DNA of 64,000 bases from JACPYM01 sp963699175 (GTDB lineage: Bacteria; Acidobacteriota; Blastocatellia; RBC074), in NCBI GenBank assembly GCA_963699175.1, contig OY969418.1, positions 372,001-436,000 of the forward strand, given 5' to 3'. This document shows, piece after piece, positions 54,078 through 63,228 of this stretch. The position numbers and the translations under genes were made by a program. Numbering within the stretch: position 1 is the stretch's first letter; each line of letters starts with the position of its first letter. A model generated the notes under the pieces. It had not been told where the DNA came from. It saw only the letters and a program-made list of their open reading frames with translations, and did no database searches.

Positions 54078-57000
54078 GTTTTGCGCTCCTGCTTTTGCCT
54101 TCTGCTGCTTTGCCTCGCGCTCTTTGCACAAACGCCGCAGTCAACCGAAAAACCTGAATTGATTCTGCAAACCGGTCACGCGCAAAAGAGCGAGGCCATC
54201 AGCTTCAGCCCCAATGGGCGCTACGTTGCCACGGGCAGCATTGACCGCTCGATCAAAATTTGGGAAGCCGCAACGGGACACGAATTGCGCGCGCTGAATG
54301 GCAGCAACACTGTCATCAAGGCGCTGGCCTTCAGCCCTAATGGGCAACTGCTGGCGGCGAGTGGCGCTGATGGCAAGCTACGGCTGTGGGATGTAACAAC
54401 AGGCGAAGAGAAGGCTGTGCTTCCGGGTCACACAAAGGCCGTCAGCGCGCTAGCCTTCAGCCGTGACGGGCGTTGGCTCGCTTCTGGCGGCACGGACGAT
54501 TACACCATCAAAATCTGGGAGGTTGCGGCGCAACGTGAAGTCCGCAGCTTGAGCGGCTCGCGCGCCTGGGTGACAGCGCTGGCCTTTAGCCCCAACGCCC
54601 AAACATTGGTCGCAGGCGGCGCGGATGGCACGCTCAAATTTTGGGATACCAGTGCGTGGCGCGAAGAGCGCACGCTCAATGCGCATCGTGAGCGGGTGCG
54701 CGGCCTGGTCTACAGCGCGAACAGCGAGCGATTGGCGACGTGTGGCAACGATGGTGTAACGCACTGGTGGGACGCACGTGCTAACCAACCGCTCAAAAGC
54801 TTCACGAATCAAACCACGCCGATTATCGCCGTAGCCCTCGCCGCTAATGACACTCAATTGCTGATCTGCGCCGCCGATCACACGATCAAACGTTTCAATT
54901 TAGCCAATGGCAACGAGCTTGCGACTTTGTCTGTGAGCGAAAACCTCAACCGTTATGAAACTGCGGCTTTCAGCCCAATGGGCGAATGGCTGGCTGCTTG
55001 CGATGGCTCGCGCAACGTGGTCGTGCGTGATGCAACGAAGCAAGCCGACGCAATCCCGCTCGAAAGTCAGGTCAATGCAGTCAAGGCTGTGGCCTTCAGC
55101 CCCGACGGACGCTGGTTTGCCACCGGCAATCAAGACACTTCGCTGACGTTGTGGGAGACGTACTCAGGTCGTGTTGTTGCAGTGCTCTTTGGCAATACTG
55201 GCAGCATCACTTCACTGGCCTTCACGCCTGATAGCCAGTTGCTGGCCACGGGCAGTTTCGGTGACGAGATAAAACTGTGGGATGTGAGCAGCGCGCGCGT
55301 GGTAAAAAGCTGGCCCGCGAGTAGCAACGGCGTCAATGGACTGGTCTTTACGCCGGACGGTCAACGAATCTTTTCTGCCGGCGTGGATGGCACGATCAAA
55401 GGCTGGGAGGTAGCGACGGGTAGACAGTTAGCTACGCTCACGGGGCATCAACGTGACGTGAACGCGTTGAGCTTGAGCAGCGATGGCAAATGGCTGGTCT
55501 CGGCTGGCGCCGATCAAACGGTCAGATTGTGGGAGACGGCGGCGGGCAGACCGGCGCGAGTCTTCAATCATACTGGTATGCTCTACGCCGTCACCTTCAG
55601 CCCCAACAACCGAATGGTCGCGGCAGGCGGCGTAGCGCCAAACGTTAAAGTCTGGGACGTAGCGTCAGGTAACGAAGTGCGGTCGTTCAGTAATTCCACG
55701 GCTGGTAATCAACGTAGCCCGCGCGTTTTAAGCTTGGCCTTTGCGCCTGACAACAACCTGTTGGCAGTGGGCAACGACAACAACGAAATCCTTTTGTGGG
55801 ACAGCGCCACTGGGAACGCGCGCGCCACGCTCATTGGACACGCGGGCGCGGTGAATGCGCTGCAATTCAACAGCGACGGCCAATGGCTGGCTTCCGGCGG
55901 CGAAGATGGCAGCGCACGTTTCTGGCAAACTGCGACGGGCACATTGGCCGCGACTATTGCGGGATTGCACGGTGGCAATGATTGGATCGTGGCGACGCCC
56001 GATGGCTTGTTTGATGGCTCGCCCAGTTCGTGGCATCAAATCCTCTGGCGGTTTGCGCGCGACACTTTCAATGTCGCGCCGGTCGAATTGTTCTTCAACG
56101 AATATTTCTACCCTGAGTTGTTAGCTGACGTGCTCGCTGGCAAAAGGCCGCCAGCGAAAGAACAAATCTCTATGCGCGACCGTCGCCAACCCAACATCAA
56201 GCTTTCAGTAGTTGAAAGCGCGGGTGTCACGTCTTCAATTGCGACGAATCGCACTGCGAAAATACGCCTTGAAGTCGCAGAGGCTGCGCCTGACAGACAA
56301 CACTCGCGCGGGAGCGGAGCGCAGGACATGCGCTTGTTCCGCAACGGCGCGCTGGTCAAAGTCTGGCACGGCGACGTGCTCAAAGGGCAAGCGAAGACCG
56401 CGCTCGAATGCGACGTGACGATGGTCGCAGGCGATAATCGTTTGACTGCTTACGCCTTTAACCGCGACAACATTAAGAGCGCCGACGCTGAACGTCACTT
56501 GATTGGGGCTTCGAGTTTGCAACGGCGCGGTACGGCTTATGTGTTAGCGGTCGGCCTCAACCAATATTCCAATCCTAACTTCAACCTGAAATTTGCGGTG
56601 GATGACGCGAAAGACTTCAGCGCCGAATGGCTCAAACAACAAACGGCGCTCAATCGTTTTGTGCGCATCGAACCGGTCTTGCTGCTCGACCAGCAAGCGA
56701 CAAAGGCCAATTTGGTTGCTGCCTTGAAACGGCTGACGGGCAACACGAGCGAGGCGTTGCCTGCCGGTGCGCCGCCGGAGTTGCAACGCTTGCAACGCGC
56801 GCAACCGGAAGACGCGGTAGTCGTTTATTTCGCTGGGCACGGCGTGGCGCTGGAATCGCGTTTCTATCTGTTGCCTTTTGAGTTGGGTTACAAAGGCAAA
56901 CGCGAGGAGTTGACTGAAGCGGCTCTGAAGCAGGTCTTTCCACTGGCGGTCTCAGACCAGGAATTGGAAAGCTTGTTTGAACCACTTGATGCCGGGAATA

Positions 57001-57431
57001 TCTTGTTGGTGATTGATGCCTGCAACTCCGGGGGGGCGCTCGACAGTGAAGAGAACCGGCGTGGCCCGATGAACACGAAGGGCTTGGCGCAATTGGCTTA
57101 TGAAAAAGGGATGCACGTACTGACCGCCTCGCAAACCTATCAAGTGGCGCAAGAGGCTTCGGCACTCGGCCACGGCTACTTGACCTATGCGTTGATCGAA
57201 GATGGATTGAAGAAGCTGGCTGCCGACCTGCGTCCGCGTGATGGCCAAGTGTTGTTGCGCGAGTGGTTCGATTACGCCTCGCAAGCAGTGCCTCAAATGC
57301 AAGAGGCCAAGGTTAGGGGCGAGCGTCTGCTGCTTAAGCAGAAGATGCAGAAAATTCGAGAAGTGCAGCGTCCGCGTGTTTTTTATCGTCGTGAGGCTGA
57401 GGCGCAACCTTTAGTGGTAGGGAGAAAATGA
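54066..57431 (+). CDS. Secreted WD40-repeat protein with C-terminal caspase (C14) domain
   Basis: The start is set at ATG 54066, which opens a signal peptide (MRSQVLRSCFCLLLLCLALFAQ); the frame also extends upstream to 53949 through a palindromic repeat. In the 1121-residue product, fourteen WD40 repeats (about 35-650; (A/S)FSPDGRxLATG...KLWDV) predict two seven-bladed propellers. A linker region (about 680-830) follows, then a caspase/metacaspase-like domain (about 838-1070) with VLAVGLNQY, catalytic His925 in YFAGHG and Cys986 in DACNSGG. WD40-caspase proteins are known in several bacterial phyla; most are thought to be signalling or death-related proteases activated by a sensor. An N-terminal export signal would place this one outside the cytoplasm, which is less usual. 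The substrate and trigger are unknown. Confidence 0.87.
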   Translation: MRSQVLRSCFCLLLLCLALFAQTPQSTEKPELILQTGHAQKSEAISFSPNGRYVATGSIDRSIKIWEAATGHELRALNGSNTVIKALAFSPNGQLLAASGADGKLRLWDVTTGEEKAVLPGHTKAVSALAFSRDGRWLASGGTDDYTIKIWEVAAQREVRSLSGSRAWVTALAFSPNAQTLVAGGADGTLKFWDTSAWREERTLNAHRERVRGLVYSANSERLATCGNDGVTHWWDARANQPLKSFTNQTTPIIAVALAANDTQLLICAADHTIKRFNLANGNELATLSVSENLNRYETAAFSPMGEWLAACDGSRNVVVRDATKQADAIPLESQVNAVKAVAFSPDGRWFATGNQDTSLTLWETYSGRVVAVLFGNTGSITSLAFTPDSQLLATGSFGDEIKLWDVSSARVVKSWPASSNGVNGLVFTPDGQRIFSAGVDGTIKGWEVATGRQLATLTGHQRDVNALSLSSDGKWLVSAGADQTVRLWETAAGRPARVFNHTGMLYAVTFSPNNRMVAAGGVAPNVKVWDVASGNEVRSFSNSTAGNQRSPRVLSLAFAPDNNLLAVGNDNNEILLWDSATGNARATLIGHAGAVNALQFNSDGQWLASGGEDGSARFWQTATGTLAATIAGLHGGNDWIVATPDGLFDGSPSSWHQILWRFARDTFNVAPVELFFNEYFYPELLADVLAGKRPPAKEQISMRDRRQPNIKLSVVESAGVTSSIATNRTAKIRLEVAEAAPDRQHSRGSGAQDMRLFRNGALVKVWHGDVLKGQAKTALECDVTMVAGDNRLTAYAFNRDNIKSADAERHLIGASSLQRRGTAYVLAVGLNQYSNPNFNLKFAVDDAKDFSAEWLKQQTALNRFVRIEPVLLLDQQATKANLVAALKRLTGNTSEALPAGAPPELQRLQRAQPEDAVVVYFAGHGVALESRFYLLPFELGYKGKREELTEAALKQVFPLAVSDQELESLFEPLDAGNILLVIDACNSGGALDSEENRRGPMNTKGLAQLAYEKGMHVLTASQTYQVAQEASALGHGYLTYALIEDGLKKLAADLRPRDGQVLLREWFDYASQAVPQMQEAKVRGERLLLKQKMQKIREVQRPRVFYRREAEAQPLVVGRK

Positions 57432-57454
57432 GTCTAGATCAGTTTGCAATTGGA

Positions 57455-57483
57455 TGTAGGGCAGGTTGTTAACCTGCCCTACA
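57455..57483. repeat. REP-like palindrome, TGTAGGGCAGGTT family
   Basis: A 13-base perfect inverted repeat (57455-57467 with 57471-57483, spacer GTT) sharing its TGTAGGGCAGGTT core with 9671-9730. A degraded relative, GTAGG...CCTAC, follows at about 57515-57536. It lies between the convergent WD40-caspase and VOC genes and might help end transcription, although no T-tract is present. Confidence 0.75.
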
Positions 57484-57554
57484 TGGGTTTCGCTAAACAT
57501 TGATTGAAACCAAGGTAGGTTAGGAACCGGCCCTACGATGATCTGAAATCCGCT

Positions 57555-57587
57555 CTAGGAGCGCACGCGAGTCGCATGCGCTCCTAG
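57555..57587. repeat. REP-like palindrome, GGAGCGCACGCG family
   Basis: CTAGGAGCGCA pairs with TGCGCTCCTAG around an 11-base loop. Same family as the larger copy at 53979-54077. It ends 7 bases before the VOC gene stop. With the 53979 copy, the two elements flank the WD40-caspase gene. Confidence 0.75.
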
Positions 57588-57593
57588 GAATGA

Positions 57594-58385
57594 CTACATC
57601 GGTGTCGTCAACTTGATGATTGAGAAGACCGCACCTTGCGGGTCTTGAATCAAAGCAAAACGACCCACGTGAGGAATGTCTGTCGGTGGCACCATGAGCT
57701 TGCCACCCAATTCAGCAGCCTTCGCTGCCGACGCATCGCAATCCTCCACCATAAAATAGATGCCCCAATGCGGCGGAATGCCTTCAAACCCTGGCCCGCT
57801 CATGTCCAGAATGCCACCGATGGGTTGAGGGCCGTTGCTGAATTCAGTGTAGGGCATGCTGGGATCGGTTGATTCCTTCAACGACCAACCGAACAGCCCC
57901 GTGTAAAACGGCTTGGCGCTGGCCGCATCAATGGCTGACAGTTCGCCCCAGCAAAACGAATTGGGCGCGCCCACCAGATCCGCGCCATAATGATTTTTTG
58001 GCTGCCATAACGAAAGAGTGGCCCCGGTTGGGTCTTTGAAAGTGGTCATCCGTCCGTGCTCCATCACATCGAAAGGCCCCATCAGCACCGTCCCGCCTAA
58101 CTCAGTGACTTTCGCCGTCGCCGCGTCGCAGTTCTCTACCGACACGTAAGGCATCCAATGTGGCGGCACGCCTTCCATCTGCGGCCCTAATTGGTAGCAG
58201 GCGCCGACCTCTTTGTCGCCCACACGCCACAGTGTGTAAGTTCCGCCCATCTCCGGCGGCAAGGGTTGATCTTCAAAGTTCCAGCCGAAGAGTTGGGTGT
58301 AAAACTCCTTGGCCCCCGCTTGGTCGCTCGTACCCAGTTCGAACCAGCAGAAATTGCCCGCGGGGTGTTTCAGTTGATTGCCCAT
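57594..58385 (-). CDS. Two-domain VOC (glyoxalase/bleomycin-resistance) protein
   Basis: 263 residues, minus strand; ATG at 58385 follows AAGGAGA. Two vicinal-oxygen-chelate domains (about 8-125 and 135-258) each start with a (F/S)CWxEL strand and share a PFYTxLFGW or EFYTQLFGW helix and a GxxLxxPxD(V/I)...GRxxxxxDPxGAxxS ending. The length and tandem layout match the COG3324-type proteins annotated as predicted lactoylglutathione-lyase relatives or hydroxylase-associated VOC proteins, for which the reaction is not established. Cytoplasmic. It stands alone between palindromic repeats; the next minus-strand gene upstream is a TonB-dependent receptor more than 240 bases away. Confidence 0.88.
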   Translation of the reverse strand: MGNQLKHPAGNFCWFELGTSDQAGAKEFYTQLFGWNFEDQPLPPEMGGTYTLWRVGDKEVGACYQLGPQMEGVPPHWMPYVSVENCDAATAKVTELGGTVLMGPFDVMEHGRMTTFKDPTGATLSLWQPKNHYGADLVGAPNSFCWGELSAIDAASAKPFYTGLFGWSLKESTDPSMPYTEFSNGPQPIGGILDMSGPGFEGIPPHWGIYFMVEDCDASAAKAAELGGKLMVPPTDIPHVGRFALIQDPQGAVFSIIKLTTPM

Positions 58386-58516
58386 AGTTTTTCTCCTTAT
58401 TGAATTGTGATTTCGAGAGATCGGTCAGACTTAGGAAATGCTCTTTACGCGCTGTCTGTCTAGTAACGCAGCTAGCCAAGCAAAAGTTCCAACTTGATTC
58501 AAGCAAGACAAAAACT

Positions 58517-58600
58517 GGGTGAAAGAGCATGGAGTTCAGGCTCTAGCCTGTAGCATCCGATGCTCACAAGCTAAAGCTCGAACTCCATGCTCTTTCACCC
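58517..58600. repeat. Imperfect 35-bp inverted repeat, CAAGCTAAAGCTCG family
   Basis: Arms 58517-58551 and 58566-58600 pair with four mismatches, some of which could form G-U pairs. The inner loop is itself a small palindrome (AGCATC/GATGCT). The right-arm core CAAGCTAAAGCT is shared with the element at 48024-48111. It lies just after the stop of the TonB-dependent receptor, on the way to the VOC gene. Confidence 0.75.
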
Positions 58601-58633
58601 GTAGCTATTTTATTTCACTGTCCGAAAGCCAAC

Positions 58634-61600
58634 TTAGAAAGAAAGCTTCAAAGCAAACTGAATCTGCCGCGCGGGGAAGGTGGTGCGAATCGTGCCGAAA
58701 CCGCCCGCCGAAGTCACCGCGCCGCTCGCGTTGCGGACGATGCTAGTTGCCGTGCCGCTGGGTGTGCCGAAGTTGGTCTTGTTCAGCAGATTGAAAAATT
58801 CTGCGCGGAATTCCAGCTTCGAGACTTCATTGATCACCGGCAGCGCGAAGTTTTTCTGCAAGCCCAGATCGAATTGATAAACCGACGGGCCGCGTCCGAG
58901 GTTGCGCCCCGCGTTGCCGAAGGGCTGATCTTGTGTGGGCAGGAACACCGCTTCGGTATTGAACCAGCGGTCAATCGTGCGGCCTTCAGACAGCAGCGGA
59001 TTGCCGACCAAGTTCGGGCGTAAGGCGAGGCCGCCAATAAACGATGGCAGGTTGGCTGTAACAGGCACGGGGGTGTAGCGGAAATTGACCGTCTGACCGC
59101 TATACATCGCGTTGATGCCGGTCAGCGTCCAACCACCCAACGCCGCATCCAGTGCATACGGCAAGCTATCCAACCACGCGCGCCCTTTGCCGAAAGGCAA
59201 TTCCCAGACAAAGCTGGTTGTGTTGTTGAAAGGTTGATCGTAAGCGCCGGGGCCGCGATCCGCCGCGATATTGAATAGATTTTGCGGACGCCCTTCGTTG
59301 CCGCCTGGCTCTTCTAAGACCTGTGCGACGTTATCAATCGCCTTTGACCAGGTGAAGGAGTTGAGCAGGTAAAGGCCCTTCGAGAAACGGCGCTCGAATT
59401 TCGCTTGCAGCGCGTGGTAATTCGAATAGGCCCCCGACAAATTGACCGAAATCGAGCGGAAGCCCTGAATCGGACGGCGCGCATCCAATGATGGACGTTG
59501 CGCGGCAGGCAACGCCAGTTCCGCCGTGGTCAACGGACGCGCCTGGTTGTAATCAGCGAGCAACAGCAGCTTCACCGCGTGATTGCCGACGTAAGCCACA
59601 TCCAACAGCATATTGCCGGGCAATTCGCGTTGCACCGACAATTGCCAGTTCTGAATGTAGGAAGTGCGCGTCTCACGCGGCGTGAAGAGCACCACGTTGT
59701 TCGGCAAGCCGGTTGGATAGCCAGCCTGCGTCGGGCGGAAACAATTGTCGGCGTAAACGGTGCCGGTGCAAAGCGCCAAGGCGGCGTTTTGCGTCACGTT
59801 CGCGCGGGTAATTTGCGGGAAGTTGGTAGCCAGCAAATCGGCGCTGCCAATGCGGTTGAAATGCACGTAACCAATGCCATAACCACCACGCACCACCGTC
59901 TTATCGAGCAGGTTGTAAGCGAAGCCCAGGCGTGGCGCCCAGTTGTTGTAATCAGGATCAACCAGCGCGCGGTCATACAGCGAACCGTCTTTGGCTCTAA
60001 GGATCGTCTTCGTCACCGGATCGAAGTTGGAGAGCCGGTTTTGCGCCTCAGTGTAAGGCGTAGCGAATTCGTAACGCACGCCGAGATTGAGCGTGAGCTT
60101 CTGGTTGACCTTGAAGTCGTCCTGCGCATAGGCGTAATGCAAGCGGCGTTGCATCTCGACTACGAGCAGATCGGCGAATTCATATTGCGAACGGGCGCCA
60201 AAGAAGAAGTCGGACAGATTGAAGACGGTGTTTGCCGCCGAGGTCGTGGCGCGGCTGAACTGGCTGGAATAGGTGTCCAGCCCCATCAGCGGATTGGTGT
60301 CTTGCACGTCGGTATCAACGCGCAGGTATTCATAGCCGGTCTTCAAACTGTGACGGCCCAGCGTGGTCGTGTAATTGAAACGCGGATTGATCGTGAACGG
60401 ATTCTGGAATTGCGGGTTGGTCGCCTGCCGCCCCAATTGCGAAAAGCCAGTGACGGTTTGCGTCGTCAAGCCACCCGTGATCGAACGGTCATCGGGCAAA
60501 CCGGTGATGCCATAAAGTTCGCGCACACTCGGTCCGCCTGAGAGCGGCGGACGTTTGCCGCCTTCGATCTTCGACACGCCCAGGCGGGCTTCAAAGGCTG
60601 AGCCATTGCTGAGCGCATAGGTCGAGCCGAAGACGAGTTGCTGATTCAGCACGTTGATAAAGCCGTTGCCGCCACTGCCCGATGGGCCAGGAATCGTGGG
60701 GCCGTTGAACTCGTTCACTTTGCGATGACTGATGCGCACGAAACCGTTGAGTTTGGTGCTGAAATTGTGATCGAGTTTGAGGTTGAACTTGTCGTTGAAA
60801 TTGCGATTGGTGACGAGTTCACTGTAATTGCTGGCGAAGCTCGTTTCGGTCTTGCCCGCGGTGATATTCGGCGCAGGCAATTCGTTGAGCACCTTGCGCG
60901 CCAACGCCGTCATCGGGATACGCTGACCTGCGGTGAAAATGGTGCCCGCGCGCACAGTCGCGCCGGTCGAGTCTACGAAATCATAGGGCACGCGCACATC
61001 ACCGGTCAGAATGCCTTGCCGCATTTGCAACGTCGGCAACGTCGAAAACGAAACATCCTTGGCCACCTGCCGGAAGCCTTCGTAATCCAGGAAAAAGAAA
61101 GTGCGGTCTTTAATGATTGGGCCGCCCATGGCCAGGCCGAATTGGTTGCGAATCAACGGTGGTTTGACGCCACTCACAGGTTTGAAAAAGCCGACCGCGT
61201 TGAGCACGGTGTTGCGATGGAATTCCCAGACGCTGCCATGAATTTGGTTAGTGCCGCTGCGATAAGCCGCGTTGATCACCGCGCCGCCGCTGCGTCCAAA
61301 TTCGGCGCTATATGTATTGGTTTGCACTTTGAACTCAGCCACAGCGTCGGGCGAAACTTGCACCACCTGCGAAGAGAAACTCTGGTTGCTGGTGCCGTAG
61401 GCATTGTTGTCTACGCCATCGAGTAGGAAGTTGTTGAAGGTATTACGCAACCCATTGACGTTGAACGCGGCCTCGCGTCCCCCGCCCGTCGCAGCATTTT
61501 GGTTCGACTCACGCACGCCGGGCGCAAGCAGTACGAGGTTGGCATAGGAACGGCCATTGAGTGGCAGATTGACGATCTGCTCGCGTTGCACGACCTGACC

Positions 61601-62020
61601 GCGCACGCTCGATTCGGTTTCCAGCAGTTGCGCCGCGTCCGTGATGACGACGGTTTCATTCACCGCGCCGGGCTGCATCGTCAAATCTACCCGCTGGCGA
61701 GCATTGACGACGACCTCGACCTTTTCGACGACAGCGGTGGAGAAGCCCTTCAGTTCGGCGCTGACGCGATAGGTGCCGATCCTGACGTTGATGAATTGAT
61801 AATTGCCATCGCCATCGGTCTGCGCAGAAGCGCTGATGCCGGTAGCGACGTTTCTCAGTGTTATCGTCACATTGGGCAGCACTGCGCCATTGGCATCGTG
61901 TACGGCACCTAGCACGGTAGCAGAATCGAATTGCGCGAAGACCGGCGTTGCGCCGAGCAGAAAGCAGACAGCCAGCAACACAGACGCAGATAGTTGGAGC
62001 AAGCTCCGGGTGCTTTGCAT
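58634..62020 (-). CDS. TonB-dependent receptor, Oar-like
   Basis: 1128 residues, minus strand; the ATG at 62020 has an AAGGAGA site and a signal peptide ending PVFAQ. A carboxypeptidase-regulatory domain (about 30-115; GAVHDANGAVLPNVTITL), a plug (about 120-240; FNVNGLRNTFNNFLLDGVDNN) and a large barrel ending FALKLSF follow. It is more conventional than the two plus-strand receptors and lacks the Pro-rich linker. Probable outer-membrane transport or binding of an unknown substrate. It is divergent from the methyltransferase at 62316; the roughly 295 bases between them hold no recognisable site. Confidence 0.92.
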   Translation of the reverse strand: MQSTRSLLQLSASVLLAVCFLLGATPVFAQFDSATVLGAVHDANGAVLPNVTITLRNVATGISASAQTDGDGNYQFINVRIGTYRVSAELKGFSTAVVEKVEVVVNARQRVDLTMQPGAVNETVVITDAAQLLETESSVRGQVVQREQIVNLPLNGRSYANLVLLAPGVRESNQNAATGGGREAAFNVNGLRNTFNNFLLDGVDNNAYGTSNQSFSSQVVQVSPDAVAEFKVQTNTYSAEFGRSGGAVINAAYRSGTNQIHGSVWEFHRNTVLNAVGFFKPVSGVKPPLIRNQFGLAMGGPIIKDRTFFFLDYEGFRQVAKDVSFSTLPTLQMRQGILTGDVRVPYDFVDSTGATVRAGTIFTAGQRIPMTALARKVLNELPAPNITAGKTETSFASNYSELVTNRNFNDKFNLKLDHNFSTKLNGFVRISHRKVNEFNGPTIPGPSGSGGNGFINVLNQQLVFGSTYALSNGSAFEARLGVSKIEGGKRPPLSGGPSVRELYGITGLPDDRSITGGLTTQTVTGFSQLGRQATNPQFQNPFTINPRFNYTTTLGRHSLKTGYEYLRVDTDVQDTNPLMGLDTYSSQFSRATTSAANTVFNLSDFFFGARSQYEFADLLVVEMQRRLHYAYAQDDFKVNQKLTLNLGVRYEFATPYTEAQNRLSNFDPVTKTILRAKDGSLYDRALVDPDYNNWAPRLGFAYNLLDKTVVRGGYGIGYVHFNRIGSADLLATNFPQITRANVTQNAALALCTGTVYADNCFRPTQAGYPTGLPNNVVLFTPRETRTSYIQNWQLSVQRELPGNMLLDVAYVGNHAVKLLLLADYNQARPLTTAELALPAAQRPSLDARRPIQGFRSISVNLSGAYSNYHALQAKFERRFSKGLYLLNSFTWSKAIDNVAQVLEEPGGNEGRPQNLFNIAADRGPGAYDQPFNNTTSFVWELPFGKGRAWLDSLPYALDAALGGWTLTGINAMYSGQTVNFRYTPVPVTANLPSFIGGLALRPNLVGNPLLSEGRTIDRWFNTEAVFLPTQDQPFGNAGRNLGRGPSVYQFDLGLQKNFALPVINEVSKLEFRAEFFNLLNKTNFGTPSGTATSIVRNASGAVTSAGGFGTIRTTFPARQIQFALKLSF

Positions 62021-62315
62021 GATGGGTTCTCCTTGTTAGAAATCTGGTTGGTAAAGCGTGCCGATGGTAGCAGTATTCGTCATCATAGCGATAGTGAATT
62101 GTAAACGCGTAGTTGTAAAAACGATTAGACAGGCAGATTAGCAACCTGGCGTTAAGCGCGTGTCAGCAGCAGGTAATTTTCAGATTAAGCCTAGCGCGGA
62201 TTAAATCTGTCGGCCTCGTTCAGCCGTACTCTATTAGCGATTCCCGCGCGTCGTCCAAATAAGCACTCCTTGGCAGATCGCGCCGTCTGCTTTTGCGAAA
62301 GTGAGATTGAATCGG

Positions 62316-63122
62316 ATGTGCCAAGAAAATTTGCAATCGGAGATAAACAGCTTCAGCGATTTCTATCGCGCCCAAGCCAATAGTCCGACCATTCAAAAGA
62401 TTTTCCGCTCGGCGAATGACTTAGCGGCTTTGCCAGAAGAGATCGCGCCTTACAGCTTCGTGACCTTAGCTGACCTCGAAACCATTCGCGTGTGGCTGAA
62501 TATCACGCCGAGCCAATCGCTGGTTGATTTGGCCTGCGGCAACGGCAGCCTCGGCTTATGGCTAGCCGATCAAACCGGCGCACAGTTGACCGGGATAGAC
62601 CCAGCACTAACCGCCATCGAAATTGCCCGAGCAAAAGCGCGGCGACTTGGTTTAGAAACGCATGCGCGTTTTGCCATCGGTAATTTTGCCGAGACTGGTT
62701 TACCAAATGAAGCATTCGACGCGGCAGTTTCAACCGACGCAATTTGGCTGGCAGCGGATCAGCAAGCTGCGTTCGTCGAAGTCGCACGGATACTGCGACG
62801 CGGCGCACGCTTCGTCTTTACCAGTTGGGAGCAACACATTCCGATGCCTTTCGTCAAACAAGCCATCGCCGATTATCGCCCACTACTTGAAAAGGCTGGC
62901 TTCGAGGTGCTGGCTTATGAACTGCTTCTGCACTCGGAACAAGTGCAGATGAAAGTCTATGAAGACATTCGCAACTCACAAACGGACTTGTTGGCAGAGA
63001 TGGGCCAAACCGTGCAAAGCCTCATCAAAGAAGCGTATTTCGTGCCCGGCTTAGTGGACGGCATCAATTACATATCGCAAGAGAACGGCCCTCACATTCT
63101 AGCAGTAGCAGAAAAACGCTAA
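62316..63122 (+). CDS. Class I SAM-dependent methyltransferase
   Basis: The start is taken at ATG 62316 (268 residues); a GTG at 62301 is also possible and neither has a strong ribosome site. The Rossmann core has motif I LVDLACGNGSLG (about 69-80), an acidic LTGIDPA motif (about 92-98), FDAAVSTDAIW (motif IV region) and ILRRGARFVFTSWE. It resembles small-molecule methyltransferases of the Methyltransf_11/25 groups; the acceptor is unknown. It has no sequence similarity of note to the methyltransferase at 5736 beyond the shared motifs. Confidence 0.85.
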   Translation: MCQENLQSEINSFSDFYRAQANSPTIQKIFRSANDLAALPEEIAPYSFVTLADLETIRVWLNITPSQSLVDLACGNGSLGLWLADQTGAQLTGIDPALTAIEIARAKARRLGLETHARFAIGNFAETGLPNEAFDAAVSTDAIWLAADQQAAFVEVARILRRGARFVFTSWEQHIPMPFVKQAIADYRPLLEKAGFEVLAYELLLHSEQVQMKVYEDIRNSQTDLLAEMGQTVQSLIKEAYFVPGLVDGINYISQENGPHILAVAEKR

Positions 63123-63228
63123 GGTTCATCAGTGACGTTCCAACTCGCTATTTACTCTCAGCCAACACTCGTGATAAAGCTTGCCTGCATTCAATCATTC
63201 AATCACGACTTTAAGAGGAGAATTGACG

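Noticed and set aside
59498..60541. 347-codon plus-strand frame opposite the third TonB-dependent receptor
   Set aside because: Mirror frame of the receptor gene, with composition typical of antisense of GC-rich coding sequence.
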